Part shown: in pieces, positions 1 to 9,364 of the stretch
Numbering within the stretch: position 1 is the first letter of the stretch
How the letters are laid out: each line of letters starts with the position of its first letter
NCBI GenBank assembly: GCA_963841635.1
Contig: CAWJDO010000003.1
Span: 1,054,001-1,118,000, forward strand
Direction of reading: 5' to 3'
Source of the DNA: DASWZN01 sp963841635
GTDB lineage: Bacteria > Acidobacteriota > Terriglobia > Bryobacterales > Bryobacteraceae
Length of the DNA: 64,000 nt
Notes under the pieces: model-generated
The model's input: the letters and a program-made list of their open reading frames with translations, nothing else
What the model was told of the DNA's origin: nothing
Databases searched by the model: none
Translations under genes and position numbers: made by a program

Positions 1-22
1 GTATGTCCCTATCGAAAGCGTG

Positions 23-1306
23 ATGCTGCTCCACCGAGACGTTAGCAATCTGATGCACCGAGGTCCAAGGCTGGAGCCGTCAGTCCTCATACTGACCGGC
101 TCATACCTACCCGGCTACAAGGCCGGTGGGCCCATCCGGAGCATCGAGAACCTTGCTCGGGTGCTTAGCGACGAGTTCTCTTTTAGAATCGTTACCCAGG
201 ACCGGGACCTGGGCGACAAAGCTCCGTTCCCCGGCATTGTTGTGAACCGTTGGGTCCCGGTCGGCCGCGCCCGCGTCATGTACATACGACCACGACTCCT
301 AGGCTTCATCGGCCTGTACTCGATACTTCGTTCGCTGGACAAGGACACGGTTCTTTACCTCAACAGTTTCTTTGCCCGCGGCTTCTCGATGCTAGCAATG
401 GTCATGCGGCGCCTCAAGTTGTGTCGTCCGGCGTCCGTGGTGCTTGCACCTCGCGGCGAGTTCTCGCCGGGAGCGTTGGAGTTGAAGCGCACGCGCAAGA
501 GCGCGTATATCAGGATTTCCCGGTGGCTGGGACTCTACCGGGGACTTATCTGGCACGCCTCCAGCGATTTCGAGGCGGACGACATACGACGTCAGTTTCC
601 GCGATCGCAGCGCGTTGCCGTCGCAGGCGTCATCGCGGGCTTGGAAACACATTCCAGTACAATCCGAACCAGCCACGTCGCGGTGGCCTCTGATCTCGCA
701 AGCCTAGTGGCGCCGGTGCGACGAGGACGACGGCCCAAGATGCCCGGTAGCCTCCGCGTGGTGTTCGTTTCGCGGCTTTCCCGGAAGAAGAATCTGGCGG
801 GCGCAATTGGCATGCTGGACAGTATTGCGGGCAATGTCTGTTTCGATATCTATGGACCGATCGAAGACACAAGTTACTGGAACGAGTGCCAGAACCTGAT
901 CGCCGCGCTCCCGAAGAACATCGATGCTCGGTACCGCGGCCAGACTGAACACGCAGAAATCGACCGAGTGTTTGCCGATCACGACCTCTTTTTGTTTCCT
1001 ACTTTCGGCGAGAACTACGGGCATGTGATTTGCGAATCGCTGGTGTCGGGCTGCCCGGTGCTGATCAGCGATCAGACGCCCTGGCGTGGTCTGGAGGTTC
1101 TGGAAGTGGGGTGGGACCTCGCGCTGTCTCAGCCGCGACGGTTCCGCGAGGTCCTTCAGCGATGCGTCGATATGGGGACCGAAGAGCACACCGTGATGTG
1201 CACACGCGCCGCCGCGTTCGGAGCCGCCCGCTCCAACGCTCCGGCCGTGATCGAAGAAAACCGCGCGTTGTTCCGATTGGCGCTCGGGATGCCAACCTCA
1301 AAATAA
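23..1306 (+). CDS. GT4-family glycosyltransferase
   Basis: A 427-residue cytosolic glycosyltransferase that probably adds one sugar to a lipid-linked surface glycan from a nucleotide sugar. The N-terminal half opens with a strand and Gly-rich turn (LILTGSYLPGYKAGGPIRSI), as in GT4 enzymes. The C-terminal Rossmann half has VVFVSRLSRKKNLAGAI and, near residues 330-345, the donor-site segment PTFGENYGHVICESLVSGCP, whose ENYGHVICE matches the family E-x7-E motif. GTG at 20 immediately precedes ATG at 23; I take the ATG. It is the first gene of the polysaccharide locus, and a 92-bp gap separates it from the next gene. The sugar specificity cannot be read from the sequence. Confidence 0.85.
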   Translation: MLLHRDVSNLMHRGPRLEPSVLILTGSYLPGYKAGGPIRSIENLARVLSDEFSFRIVTQDRDLGDKAPFPGIVVNRWVPVGRARVMYIRPRLLGFIGLYSILRSLDKDTVLYLNSFFARGFSMLAMVMRRLKLCRPASVVLAPRGEFSPGALELKRTRKSAYIRISRWLGLYRGLIWHASSDFEADDIRRQFPRSQRVAVAGVIAGLETHSSTIRTSHVAVASDLASLVAPVRRGRRPKMPGSLRVVFVSRLSRKKNLAGAIGMLDSIAGNVCFDIYGPIEDTSYWNECQNLIAALPKNIDARYRGQTEHAEIDRVFADHDLFLFPTFGENYGHVICESLVSGCPVLISDQTPWRGLEVLEVGWDLALSQPRRFREVLQRCVDMGTEEHTVMCTRAAAFGAARSNAPAVIEENRALFRLALGMPTSK

Positions 1307-1398
1307 CGTGTACTCCGAGAAGAACAGACCTGCGGCACAACAGTCTCTACCACCGATTGTGAGGCGTCCTCACGTCCCAGCTGGCTAGCCGAACCCAT

Positions 1399-2424
1399 AT
1401 GTTCAAGGAACGCATCCTGCTGATCACCGGAGGCACCGGCACTTTCGGCAACGCGGTGGTCCGGCGCTACCTTAAGACCGACATAGCCGAAATCCGCATC
1501 TTCAGCCGCGACGAGAAGAAGCAGGACGACATGCGCAACGCTCTGCGCAACGACCGGCTGAAATTCTTTCTCGGCGATGTTCGCGAGCCAAGCAGCCTTC
1601 TTGCGCCCATGCGCGGCGTTGACTACGTGTTTCACGCCGCCGCCCTGAAGCAGGTGCCATCCTGCGAGTTTTTTCCACTTGAGGCCGTCCGAACCAACAC
1701 CCTGGGCGCGGAGAACGTCCTCAGCGCCGCGCTGGCCTGCGGTGTGAAGAACGTCATCGTGCTCAGCACGGACAAGGCCGTCTATCCGATCAACGCCATG
1801 GGGATGTCCAAGGCGCTCATGGAGAAGCTCATGGTCGCCAAGGCCCGCATGTATGGCGATAACGGCACCGTCTTCTGCGGCACGCGCTACGGCAACGTCA
1901 TGGCGTCGCGAGGCTCGGTGATCCCGCTCTTTATCAGCCAGATCCTGGCCGGCAAGCCGCTGACGGTCACCGATCCCAACATGACCCGCTTCATGATGAC
2001 GATCGAGGACGCGGTGGACCTCGTCGTGTATGCGTTCCAGAACGGCAAGCCGGGCGACATCTTCGTGCAGAAGGCCCCGGCCGCCACGATCCTCACCCTG
2101 GCCGAGGCTTTGAAGAAGCTCTTCGAGGCCGACAGCGAAATCCAGATTCTGGGCACCCGTCACGGTGAGAAACTCTACGAGACGCTGCTCAACCGGGAAG
2201 AGATGGCCAAGGCGGAGGATCGCGGCGGTTACTATCGCATTCCGGCGGATGTTCGGGATCTGAACTACGCCCTCTACTTCAGTCAGGGCCAAGTGGACAT
2301 CTCGTTCGCCGAGGAGTACACCTCGCACAACACGCACCGGATGGACCAGACCGAGATGATCGAACTCCTCCTCAAGCTCGACTGCGTTCAGGACGCCCTC
2401 AACACCGGGACGGTGGCCGTATGA
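1399..2424 (+). CDS. capE: UDP-GlcNAc 4,6-dehydratase/5-epimerase (CapE/FnlA type)
   Basis: A 341-residue extended-SDR enzyme for the first step of UDP-N-acetyl-L-fucosamine synthesis (UDP-GlcNAc to a 4-keto-6-deoxy sugar). The N-terminus has the NAD-binding motif LLITGGTGTFGNAV. The catalytic segment reads LSTDKAVYPINAMGMSK, so the usual Tyr of YxxxK is Met, as in CapE-type enzymes. CapF- and CapG-type genes follow at once (a 4-bp overlap with the next start), so the three-gene pathway is colocated. The length is normal for the family. Confidence 0.9.
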   Translation: MFKERILLITGGTGTFGNAVVRRYLKTDIAEIRIFSRDEKKQDDMRNALRNDRLKFFLGDVREPSSLLAPMRGVDYVFHAAALKQVPSCEFFPLEAVRTNTLGAENVLSAALACGVKNVIVLSTDKAVYPINAMGMSKALMEKLMVAKARMYGDNGTVFCGTRYGNVMASRGSVIPLFISQILAGKPLTVTDPNMTRFMMTIEDAVDLVVYAFQNGKPGDIFVQKAPAATILTLAEALKKLFEADSEIQILGTRHGEKLYETLLNREEMAKAEDRGGYYRIPADVRDLNYALYFSQGQVDISFAEEYTSHNTHRMDQTEMIELLLKLDCVQDALNTGTVAV

Positions 2425-3535
2425 ACGTCCTGGTGACCGGCGCTCGCGGCTTCATTGGGCGGAACCTCATCGCCCATCTGCAGGCGACCCAGGGCTGCGC
2501 GGTGACCTCGTTCGACGTCGATAACTCGCAGAACGAACTGCGCGCCGGCCTGAAGACGGCGGATATCGTCTACCATCTGGCGGGAGTCAACCGCCCCCGG
2601 ATACGTCGATGAGTTCGAGGTCGGGAACGCCGGGCTGACGCGCAAGATCTGCGAGATTCTGCGCGAGCTCGGCCGCACACCCGTCATCGTGATGTCTTCC
2701 TCCATCCAGGCCGCACTCGATAACCCTTACGGCGTCAGCAAGCGCCACGCCGAGGACGCGTTACGCCAGTTCGCGGCCGAGACCGGCGCCGATGTTCGCA
2801 TCTACCGCCTGAAGAACGTCTTCGGGAAGTGGTGTCGACCCGAATTACAACTCGGTCGTCGCGACGTTCTGCCACAACATTGCGAACGACCTGCCGATCC
2901 AGATCTCCGATCCGAGCCGTGAGCTCGATCTGGTCTACGTAGATGAAGTGGTGAACGCCTTGCTTGCCGGCGCGAGCGATATCCCCTCCCTAAGATTGAC
3001 CCTCGGCGATCTGGCGGGCCGCATACAGTCCTTCGACGACATGCGCACCAACCTGCTCACGCCTGACTTCGCGGCCCGGTTCAACCAACAGCTTTACGCA
3101 ACCTACCTCTCCTACCTGCCGGACGAGTCGCGGCGGCAACAACTCCAGGTCAAGCCGGATCAGCGCGGCTCACTGGCCGAGTTCCTAAGATCGAAGAACT
3201 TTGGCCAGATTTTCATTTCGCGGACCAGACCCGGCATCACCAGGGGAAACCACTACCATCACACCAAGACCGAGAAGTTCTTCGTGGTGGAAGGTGAGGG
3301 TATCATCCGGATGCGGCACATCGAACGCTCTGCGGTGGTAGAGTACAGGGTGCGCGCCGAGGACTTCCAGGTGATAGACATTCCGCCAGGGCACACGCAT
3401 TCGATCGAGAACGTCGGGCCGGGCGAAATGGTCACGCTCTTCTGGGCTTCCGAAGTCTTTGACCCCGACCGGCCTGACACCTACTTCCTGCCCGTGTTAA
3501 CGCCCGCCGGGAGCCCGATTCTGATATCCGCATGA
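2421..3535 (+). pseudogene. capF: CapF-type reductase/cupin of UDP-FucNAc synthesis, two frameshifts
   Basis: Three reading frames joined end to end encode one CapF/WbjC/FnlB-like protein of about 370 residues: an SDR domain (MNVLVTGARGFIGRNLI) followed by a C-terminal cupin (GNHYHHTKTEKFFVVEGEG). The frame breaks twice, each time as if one extra C were present: in the C run at 2594-2598 (expected NRPGYVDEFEVGN) and in the C run at 2839-2841 (expected KWCRPNYNSVVATF). Removing one C at each place restores an uninterrupted protein. Neighbouring CapE and CapG are intact and overlap this gene by 4 bp at each end, so either the locus has recently lost this step or the assembly has two homopolymer errors. 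Confidence 0.85.
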
Positions 3536-4638
3536 AAGTCGCTACGGTTGTAGGTACCCGCCCGGAGATCATCCGGCTCTCCCGCGTGATTGCGGCGCTG
3601 GACCGTCACATGGATCACGTCCTGATCCATACAGGCCAGAACTACGATTACGAATTGAACGGGATTTTCTTCGAGGACCTTGAAATTCGAAAGCCGGATT
3701 ACTTCCTCGAAGCGGCCGGCAAGTCCGCTGCGGAGACCATCGGAAACGTGATCGCCAAGAGCGATCAAGTCCTCGGCCAGGTCCAGCCGGACGCCATGCT
3801 CGTCTTGGGCGATACGAACAGTTGCCTGGCCGCGATCGCGGCGAAGCGCCGAAAGATCCCCGTCTTCCACATGGAAGCCGGCAATCGTTGCTTCGATGAA
3901 AGGGTGCCGGAGGAGATCAACCGGAAGATCGTCGACCACATCAGCGACATCAACCTCCCGTACAGCACCATCTCCCGGGAGTACCTGCTGCGAGAAGGTA
4001 TCCCGCCAGACCGCATCATCAAGACCGGCAGCCCCATGTACGAGGTCCTGACGCACTATCGCCCCAAGATCGACCGCTCAGACGCCCTGGAGACGCTTGG
4101 TCTCAAGAAGGGCGAGTACTTTGTCGTCAGTTCACACCGCGAGGAGAACATCGACCCGCCACACCAATTCCGAAACCTCATAGAGATTCTGAACTTGCTG
4201 GCCTCGAAATACGAACTGCCCGTAGTCGTTTCCGTCCATCCGCGAACGCGCCGGCGCCTCGATTCCGAGAGCGTCAAATTTCCTGAGAGAATCCGCCTAT
4301 TGAAGCCGCTAGGCTTCTGCGATTACGTCCATCTCCAGATGCACGCCAAGGCGACCCTTTCAGATAGCGGCACAATCACAGAGGAGTCTTCCATCCTGAA
4401 CTTCCCGGCACTGAACATCCGGGAGGCCCACGAGCGCCCCGAGGGCATGGAAGAAGCTGCGGTGATGATGGTCGGGCTGAATCACGACCGCGTTCTCGCT
4501 GCATTGCGCATGCTCGAGACACCGGTCACACTGCAGGCTGTGTCAGGCTACGCCGTTCCGAACGTGTCCGAGAAAGTGGCCAGGATCATTCTGAGCTACA
4601 CAGACTACATCAACCGGGTGGTCTGGAGAAAGACCTAA
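3532..4638 (+). CDS. capG: UDP-N-acetyl sugar 2-epimerase (CapG/WbjD/FnlC type)
   Basis: A 368-residue non-hydrolysing 2-epimerase of the WecB fold, the last step to UDP-N-acetyl-L-fucosamine. Family motifs visible: VVGTRPEIIRLSRVI at the start, HTGQNYDYELNGIFFEDL, VLGDTNSCLAA, HMEAGNRCFDERVPEEINR, SSHREENID and SDSGTITEESS. The GNRCFDERVPEE form (instead of GLRT in WecB) is the version found in FucNAc-pathway enzymes. The ATG overlaps the end of the CapF reading frame by 4 bp, consistent with translational coupling. Confidence 0.92.
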   Translation: MKVATVVGTRPEIIRLSRVIAALDRHMDHVLIHTGQNYDYELNGIFFEDLEIRKPDYFLEAAGKSAAETIGNVIAKSDQVLGQVQPDAMLVLGDTNSCLAAIAAKRRKIPVFHMEAGNRCFDERVPEEINRKIVDHISDINLPYSTISREYLLREGIPPDRIIKTGSPMYEVLTHYRPKIDRSDALETLGLKKGEYFVVSSHREENIDPPHQFRNLIEILNLLASKYELPVVVSVHPRTRRRLDSESVKFPERIRLLKPLGFCDYVHLQMHAKATLSDSGTITEESSILNFPALNIREAHERPEGMEEAAVMMVGLNHDRVLAALRMLETPVTLQAVSGYAVPNVSEKVARIILSYTDYINRVVWRKT

Positions 4639-4700
4639 GCCCTTTCGTGGCGCAGGCACCCCAGCCTACCGCGTCGAGACTCGTCTCGACGCCAAGCGCA

Positions 4701-5909
4701 ATGCGCATCCTCATCCTCTCTCAATTCTTCGATCCAGAGCCCACGTCTAAGGGCATGCCGTTCGCCAAAGAACTCCAACGCCGCGGCCACGACGTCGAGG
4801 TCCTTACCGGGTTCCCGAACTATCCGGGAGGTAAGGTGTATCCGGGGTACCGCGTCCGGCCCTGGCAGCGCGAGCACATCGACGGCATTTCCATCTTGCG
4901 TGTCCTCCTCTACCCAAGTCACGACCGCTCCGCGCTCGGCCGCATCATGAACTATGGCACGTTTGCCCTCAGCGCCGCGATTGGAAGCGCGTTCGTCAGG
5001 CGGCCTGACGTCGTCTACGTCTATCATCCACCCGCCACCATCGGTCTGCCGGCCGTTGCGCTCCGCCTGCTGCGCGGCGTACCCGTCGTCTATGACGTGC
5101 AGGATCTCTGGCCTGATACCGTGGCTGCCACCGGGATGGTAAATAACGGTGCCGCCCTTCGTCTCCTGGGCCGGTGGTGCCGGTTTGTGTATCGCCGAGC
5201 CGACCGACTCGTTGTGCTCTCGCCGGGATTCAAGGCCGCCCTGGTCCAGCGGGGCGTCCCCGAGGCTAAGATCGAAGTCATCTATAACTGGTGCGACGAA
5301 GCAGTCATCGCCCCGAACGGCCATCGCGCGACGCCACTGGGCGCCCCAGGCGAATTCACCCTACTATTCGCCGGAACTATGGGCTTCGCCCAGGGACTCG
5401 ATGCGGTGCTCGAAGCAGCGCGCATCTGCGCGACTTCTGTCCCAAGGGCCCGTTTCGTATTCATCGGCGGCGGCGCGGATCGAGAGCGCCTCGAACGGAC
5501 TGCCGCCGGGACGGCGTCCTCGAATGTGAGGTTTCTGCCGCGACAGCCCATGAGTGAGATGGGCAAGTTCCTTGCCGGTGCGGATGCGCTGCTGGTGCAC
5601 CTCAAAGACGACCCTTTGTTCGAAATGACAATTCCATCAAAGACACAGGCCTATATGGCAGCCGGAAGGCCGATCCTCATGGGCATGCGTGGTGATGCCG
5701 CCGCCCTCATCCAACGCTCCGGTGCCGGGATTGCCTGCAAGCCCGAAAACCCAGCAAGCCTCGCGGCCGCCATCGCGGAACTGGCCTCGACAGACGCCGC
5801 CCGCCTCGCCGAGATGGGCCGCGCCGGGCGCGACTTTTACACTCGTGAGCTTTCCCTGGCGGCAGGCGTGAATCGTTTCGAGCGCGTGTTCCGCGCCGCT
5901 GTGAACTGA
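4701..5909 (+). CDS. wbuB: WbuB-like GT4 transferase (probable L-FucNAc transferase)
   Basis: A 402-residue GT4 glycosyltransferase. The start MRILILSQFFDPEPTSKG and the segment VLTGFPNYPGGKVYPGYR are characteristic of the WbuB group, which attaches N-acetyl-L-fucosamine in several O-antigen and capsule loci. The C-terminal half has VYDVQDLWPDT, LLFAGTMGFAQGLD and the donor-site region around EMTIPSKTQAYMAAGRPIL. The frame is open 54 bp further upstream, but ATG 4701 starts exactly at the conserved first strand. It follows the UDP-FucNAc genes directly, which supports the substrate assignment. That assignment remains inference. Confidence 0.88.
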   Translation: MRILILSQFFDPEPTSKGMPFAKELQRRGHDVEVLTGFPNYPGGKVYPGYRVRPWQREHIDGISILRVLLYPSHDRSALGRIMNYGTFALSAAIGSAFVRRPDVVYVYHPPATIGLPAVALRLLRGVPVVYDVQDLWPDTVAATGMVNNGAALRLLGRWCRFVYRRADRLVVLSPGFKAALVQRGVPEAKIEVIYNWCDEAVIAPNGHRATPLGAPGEFTLLFAGTMGFAQGLDAVLEAARICATSVPRARFVFIGGGADRERLERTAAGTASSNVRFLPRQPMSEMGKFLAGADALLVHLKDDPLFEMTIPSKTQAYMAAGRPILMGMRGDAAALIQRSGAGIACKPENPASLAAAIAELASTDAARLAEMGRAGRDFYTRELSLAAGVNRFERVFRAAVN

Positions 5910-5914
5910 CTCAC

Positions 5915-6538
5915 ATGATCTCCATCGCGAAGCGCACACTCGACCTTGCCGTCTCTGCAAGCGGTCTCGTCGTTCTCGCCCCGTTTCTGGCAGTTCTTGC
6001 GGCCACGATTCGCTTCACGATGCACGAAAAGGCCCTGTTCAAACAAGAGCGGCCCGGTTACCTCGGTCGGCCGTTTACCTTGATAAAGTTCCGTACGATG
6101 CGCACCGCCATCGACCGCGACGGCCACACATTGCCGGACCAGCAGAGGCTGACCGCGGTCGGCCGGTTCCTTCGTAGCGCCAGCCTCGATGAGCTTCCTG
6201 AACTCTGGAACGTCCTCAAAGGCGACGTGAGCCTCGTTGGTCCGAGGCCCCTCCTCCCTCAATACCTGCCCCGCTACTCCGCCTCGCAGCGTCGCCGCCA
6301 CGAGGTCAAGCCGGGCATCACCGGCTGGGCCCAGGTCAACGGACGCAACGGCCTCACCTGGGAGCAGAAATTCGAACTCGACGTGTGGTACGTGGACAAC
6401 CAGAGCTTCCGCGTCGACCTGAAGATCCTCTGGATGACATTGATCCAGGTTCTCCGCAGAGACGGCATCAGTCAGCCGGGCCATGCCACGATGCCCGAGT
6501 TCCTGGGCACTCGGCAAAGCCCTGGCGCGGAAGGGTGA
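5915..6538 (+). CDS. PglC-like phosphoglycosyl transferase
   Basis: A 207-residue monotopic phosphoglycosyl transferase that transfers a sugar-1-phosphate to undecaprenyl phosphate and so starts the repeat unit. There is one re-entrant hydrophobic N-terminal segment (LAVSASGLVVLAPFLAVLAA). The core shows LFKQERPGYLGRPFTLIKFRTM, the catalytic-dyad region SLDELPELWNVLKGDVSLVG, then GPRPLLPQYLPRY and GITGWAQVNGRN. The length matches the small PglC class without the WbaP N-terminal membrane block. The following ACP/KAS/DegT cassette suggests the primed sugar may be an acylated amino sugar. Confidence 0.92.
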   Translation: MISIAKRTLDLAVSASGLVVLAPFLAVLAATIRFTMHEKALFKQERPGYLGRPFTLIKFRTMRTAIDRDGHTLPDQQRLTAVGRFLRSASLDELPELWNVLKGDVSLVGPRPLLPQYLPRYSASQRRRHEVKPGITGWAQVNGRNGLTWEQKFELDVWYVDNQSFRVDLKILWMTLIQVLRRDGISQPGHATMPEFLGTRQSPGAEG

Positions 6539-6631
6539 CATGGCTCCCCTTGGAGCGCGTGCAGGGCACCACAGAGAGCCCGGCCAATCTCAGTGCTTAG
6601 CTTGGAGCTTCTTCAGCTCTTAGGAGGAATC

Positions 6632-6877
6632 GTGAAGAGAAATGAGCTTCTGACGTTGCTCGATGAACTTCTAGAACTCGAGCCCAACACGGTGAAACAG
6701 TCTGATGCACTCGACAGCTTCGAGGGCTGGAATTCTCTCGCCGTCATCGGCTTTCTTGCGATGGTGGATGAGAAACTGGGGATAAGCCTTGAGCCTCGGA
6801 AGTTGGCGGGGTGCAAAACCGTCAACGACCTGCTGGGGTTGCTGGGCGATCGAATCCCAGAGGAGATCCACGGCTAG
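6632..6877 (+). CDS. Acyl carrier protein
   Basis: An 81-residue acidic carrier protein. The phosphopantetheine-accepting serine is in SFEGWNSLAVIGFLAMVDE, the WxSL form typical of ACPs dedicated to surface-sugar acylation, and the C-terminus shows the TVNDLLGLL helix. I chose GTG 6632 because AGGAGG lies at 6622-6627 just before it; the frame also contains an earlier GTG at 6593 without a site. It probably carries the short acyl chain made by the neighbouring ketosynthase and reductase. It lies 3 bp before the reductase gene. Confidence 0.85.
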   Translation: MKRNELLTLLDELLELEPNTVKQSDALDSFEGWNSLAVIGFLAMVDEKLGISLEPRKLAGCKTVNDLLGLLGDRIPEEIHG

Positions 6878-6880
6878 TTC

Positions 6881-7654
6881 ATGCACGATTCTGCGGCGAC
6901 CAACCCGCTGGACTTAACAGGACGAAACATTCTCGTCACTGGTGCCTCCGCCGGAATCGGCCGTGACACGGCACTCCTTCTTAGCCAGCTTGGCGCAAAC
7001 CTCGTCCTTACCGGACGCAACGAGGCGCACCTCGCGGAGACACTACGGCTCCTCATGGGGCACGGGCACAGAACCGAGCCGTTTGACCTGTCCTCGACTG
7101 ATGAGATCCCGCGCTGGCTCAAGAGCATCAGTGGGTCATTCGCGCCATTCCACGGAGTGGTTCACAGCGCTGGCATACACAAGCTGCGGCCGGTTCGCAC
7201 CCTGAGCTCCCAGACCGTCGAGGATGTTATGCGAATCAACGTGGGGGCAGCCATCGGTCTAGCCAAGGGGTTCTGCCAGAAAGGCGTCTGCGCACCGGGC
7301 GGCAGCATCGTTTTCATCTCCTCCGTCGCGGGACTTACAGGTCAGGCGGGGCTCGCGGCATACGCAGCGAGCAAGGGCGCCATCGTCGCGCTAACAAAGG
7401 CGCTCGCCGTCGAGCTGGCTGGAGAGCACATTCGGGTCAACTGCGTGGCGCCCGGAGTCGTCACAACCGAGATGGGCCAGAGCCTCCTTCGGATGCTGAC
7501 ACCGGAGCAAGACGCCGATCTCGAGGCGATGCATTTGCTCGGGCTTGGCCGTCCCCGCGACGTGGCTTATGCCATTGCGTTCTTATTGGCAGAGACTGCC
7601 CGTTGGATCACCGGTACGGTCCTGGTTGTGGACGGCGGGTACACGGCGCACTAG
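6881..7654 (+). CDS. SDR 3-oxoacyl-ACP reductase (FabG-like)
   Basis: A 257-residue classical short-chain dehydrogenase. Cofactor motif NILVTGASAGIGRDTA, catalytic Ser in VFISSVAGLTGQAG and Tyr/Lys in YAASKGA, and a C-terminal VLVVDGGYTAH ending. In this context it most likely reduces acetoacetyl-ACP to 3-hydroxybutyryl-ACP. It is packed between the ACP and NeuD genes, with 3-8 bp gaps. General fatty-acid FabG is the alternative, but the sugar-locus setting argues for a dedicated enzyme. Confidence 0.87.
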   Translation: MHDSAATNPLDLTGRNILVTGASAGIGRDTALLLSQLGANLVLTGRNEAHLAETLRLLMGHGHRTEPFDLSSTDEIPRWLKSISGSFAPFHGVVHSAGIHKLRPVRTLSSQTVEDVMRINVGAAIGLAKGFCQKGVCAPGGSIVFISSVAGLTGQAGLAAYAASKGAIVALTKALAVELAGEHIRVNCVAPGVVTTEMGQSLLRMLTPEQDADLEAMHLLGLGRPRDVAYAIAFLLAETARWITGTVLVVDGGYTAH

Positions 7655-7662
7655 GGTAGCCT

Positions 7663-8406
7663 GTGAAACGTCTTCTAATCGTCGGTGCCGGCGGATTCGG
7701 CAGAGAGGTCCTGTGCTGGGCGCGGGACATCGAGCCCACCCAGTCAGGATGGACACTGGGCGGATTCCTGGATGCTAACCCTGCGGCCCTCGATGGCTTC
7801 GAAGTGCCCCTCAAGATAATCGGGGATCCGTCGGAGTTTGCCCCGACCGAAAGAGACCTCTACATCTGCGCCATAGGTAATCCGGCGGCAAAGCAGCGGG
7901 TCGTGAGCGGCCTCGCGGCCCGCGGCGCTCAGTTCGCGACCTTGATTCACCCCTCCGCCATCTTGGGGGCAGATTGTCGCATCGGCGACGGCTGCATCCT
8001 GTGTCCGAACGTTGTCCTCACAACATGCGTGATATTGGGCAGGTTCGTCACCATCAATCTCGGCACCACGGTTGGCCACGACGCCACCATCGGCGACTGG
8101 TGCACCTTGAGCTGCCATGTCGACATAACCGGGCAGACGAGTTTGGGCGAGGCCGTCTTCGCCGGCAGCCACGCCTGTATTTTGCCCGGTCTGAGAGTTG
8201 GCGACCGCGCAGTTGTCGGAGCCGGCTCAGTCGTCACCCGAAACGTGTCCGCTGGAGCCACAATGTTCGGGGTTCCAGCCAAGCTGATCTGCACAAAAGC
8301 CGAATACTCTTTCCGGCCGCCTGAGCACCCCCATGAAAGCAACCCTCGCAGCGATCGAGTACCACCTCCCGGACCACTGCCTGACGAACGAGCAGCTCGC
8401 GGCTGA
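7663..8406 (+). CDS. NeuD-family left-handed beta-helix acyltransferase
   Basis: A 247-residue protein with an N-terminal nucleotide-sugar-binding Rossmann part (LLIVGAGGFGREVLCWARDI) and a hexapeptide beta-helix (IGDGCILCPNVVL, GDWCTLSCHVDITGQ, VGDRAVVGAGSVVTRNV). Members N- or O-acylate sugars. Next to an ACP, KAS III and DegT transferase, the likely job is moving a 3-hydroxybutyryl group from ACP onto the amino group of a 4-amino sugar. It starts at GTG 7663. The C-terminus runs 74 bp into the next gene and is longer than usual after the normal MFGVPAKLI ending, so the last 25 or so residues may be a non-conserved tail. Confidence 0.85.
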   Translation: MKRLLIVGAGGFGREVLCWARDIEPTQSGWTLGGFLDANPAALDGFEVPLKIIGDPSEFAPTERDLYICAIGNPAAKQRVVSGLAARGAQFATLIHPSAILGADCRIGDGCILCPNVVLTTCVILGRFVTINLGTTVGHDATIGDWCTLSCHVDITGQTSLGEAVFAGSHACILPGLRVGDRAVVGAGSVVTRNVSAGATMFGVPAKLICTKAEYSFRPPEHPHESNPRSDRVPPPGPLPDERAARG

Positions 8407-9349
8407 GTTCCCGGAGTGGAGCGTAGATAAGATCGAGGAGAAGACCGGCATCGCCGAACGCCGGATCGCCGCCGAAGGCGAGTGCTCATCCGACCTTGGA
8501 ATCGCAGCGGCTCAGAGACTGTTTGAAAGCGGCGTCTGCAAGCCCGCGGACATCGACTACCTCCTATTCTGCACACAGAGTCCGGACTACTTCCTTCCGA
8601 CGAGCGCCTGCACGATGCAAGAGCGCCTCGGCGTCCCGACCTCCGCCGGGGCATTGGACTTCAACCTCGGGTGCTCCGGGTACGTCTACGGTCTTGGGCT
8701 AGCAAAGGCCCTCGTTGAAACCGGCCAAGCGGCGAATGTGCTTCTCGTGACCGCCGAGACCTACAGCAAGTTCATCCATCCCCGCGACAAGAGTGTGCGC
8801 ACGCTGTTTGGGGATGCCGGCGCAGCCACGCTAGTGCGCGGCGTGGCCGAAGAAGCTGAGTGCATCGGCCCCTTCCTCTACGGCACGGACGGCTCCGGCG
8901 CACAGAACCTGATGGTGACGGCCGGCGGGATGAGGCAGCGCCTACCCCCTCCCGGCGAAGAGGCCGCCCTCGATCTGGATGGCAACCTCCGGAGCCAAGT
9001 GAACCTCTATATGAACGGGCCCGAGATCTTCGCCTTCACTCTGCGGGTGGTCCCCAAGGCCGTCCATGAACTCCTGTCGCGCGCAGGCAAGGACCTCGGC
9101 GACGTTGATCTGTACGTATTCCACCAGGCGAATCAATACATGTTGGAGCACCTCAGGAAGAAACTGAAGATCCCCGTTGAGAAGTTCTTTGTGGGCATGC
9201 GCCACTGGGGAAACACAGTGTCTTGCACGATACCCATCGCCCTGAAGCAGGCGGCGGCCGAAGGCCGCATCAAGCCGGGACACCTCGTCATGCTGGTCGG
9301 CTTCGGCGTTGGCTACTCGTGGGCGGCCACGCTCATTCGGTGGGTATAG
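8333..9349 (+). CDS. 3-oxoacyl-ACP synthase III-like ketosynthase
   Basis: A 338-residue thiolase-fold enzyme. The active-site Cys is in DFNLGCSGYVYGL, His in YVFHQANQYML and Asn in HWGNTVSCTIPIAL, so the FabH-type Cys-His-Asn triad is complete. It would condense acetyl-CoA with malonyl-ACP to acetoacetyl-ACP. It overlaps the NeuD gene by 74 bp. Together with the ACP and SDR genes it forms a minimal acyl-building set inside a sugar locus rather than a housekeeping fab cluster. Confidence 0.9.
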   Translation: MKATLAAIEYHLPDHCLTNEQLAAEFPEWSVDKIEEKTGIAERRIAAEGECSSDLGIAAAQRLFESGVCKPADIDYLLFCTQSPDYFLPTSACTMQERLGVPTSAGALDFNLGCSGYVYGLGLAKALVETGQAANVLLVTAETYSKFIHPRDKSVRTLFGDAGAATLVRGVAEEAECIGPFLYGTDGSGAQNLMVTAGGMRQRLPPPGEEAALDLDGNLRSQVNLYMNGPEIFAFTLRVVPKAVHELLSRAGKDLGDVDLYVFHQANQYMLEHLRKKLKIPVEKFFVGMRHWGNTVSCTIPIALKQAAAEGRIKPGHLVMLVGFGVGYSWAATLIRWV

Positions 9350-9364
9350 CGAAGAACACTCACA

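Noticed and set aside
1156..2337. 393-codon open frame antisense to the CapE-type gene
   Set aside because: It is the antisense shadow of a well-conserved enzyme in GC-rich DNA; it has no motif and no ribosome site.
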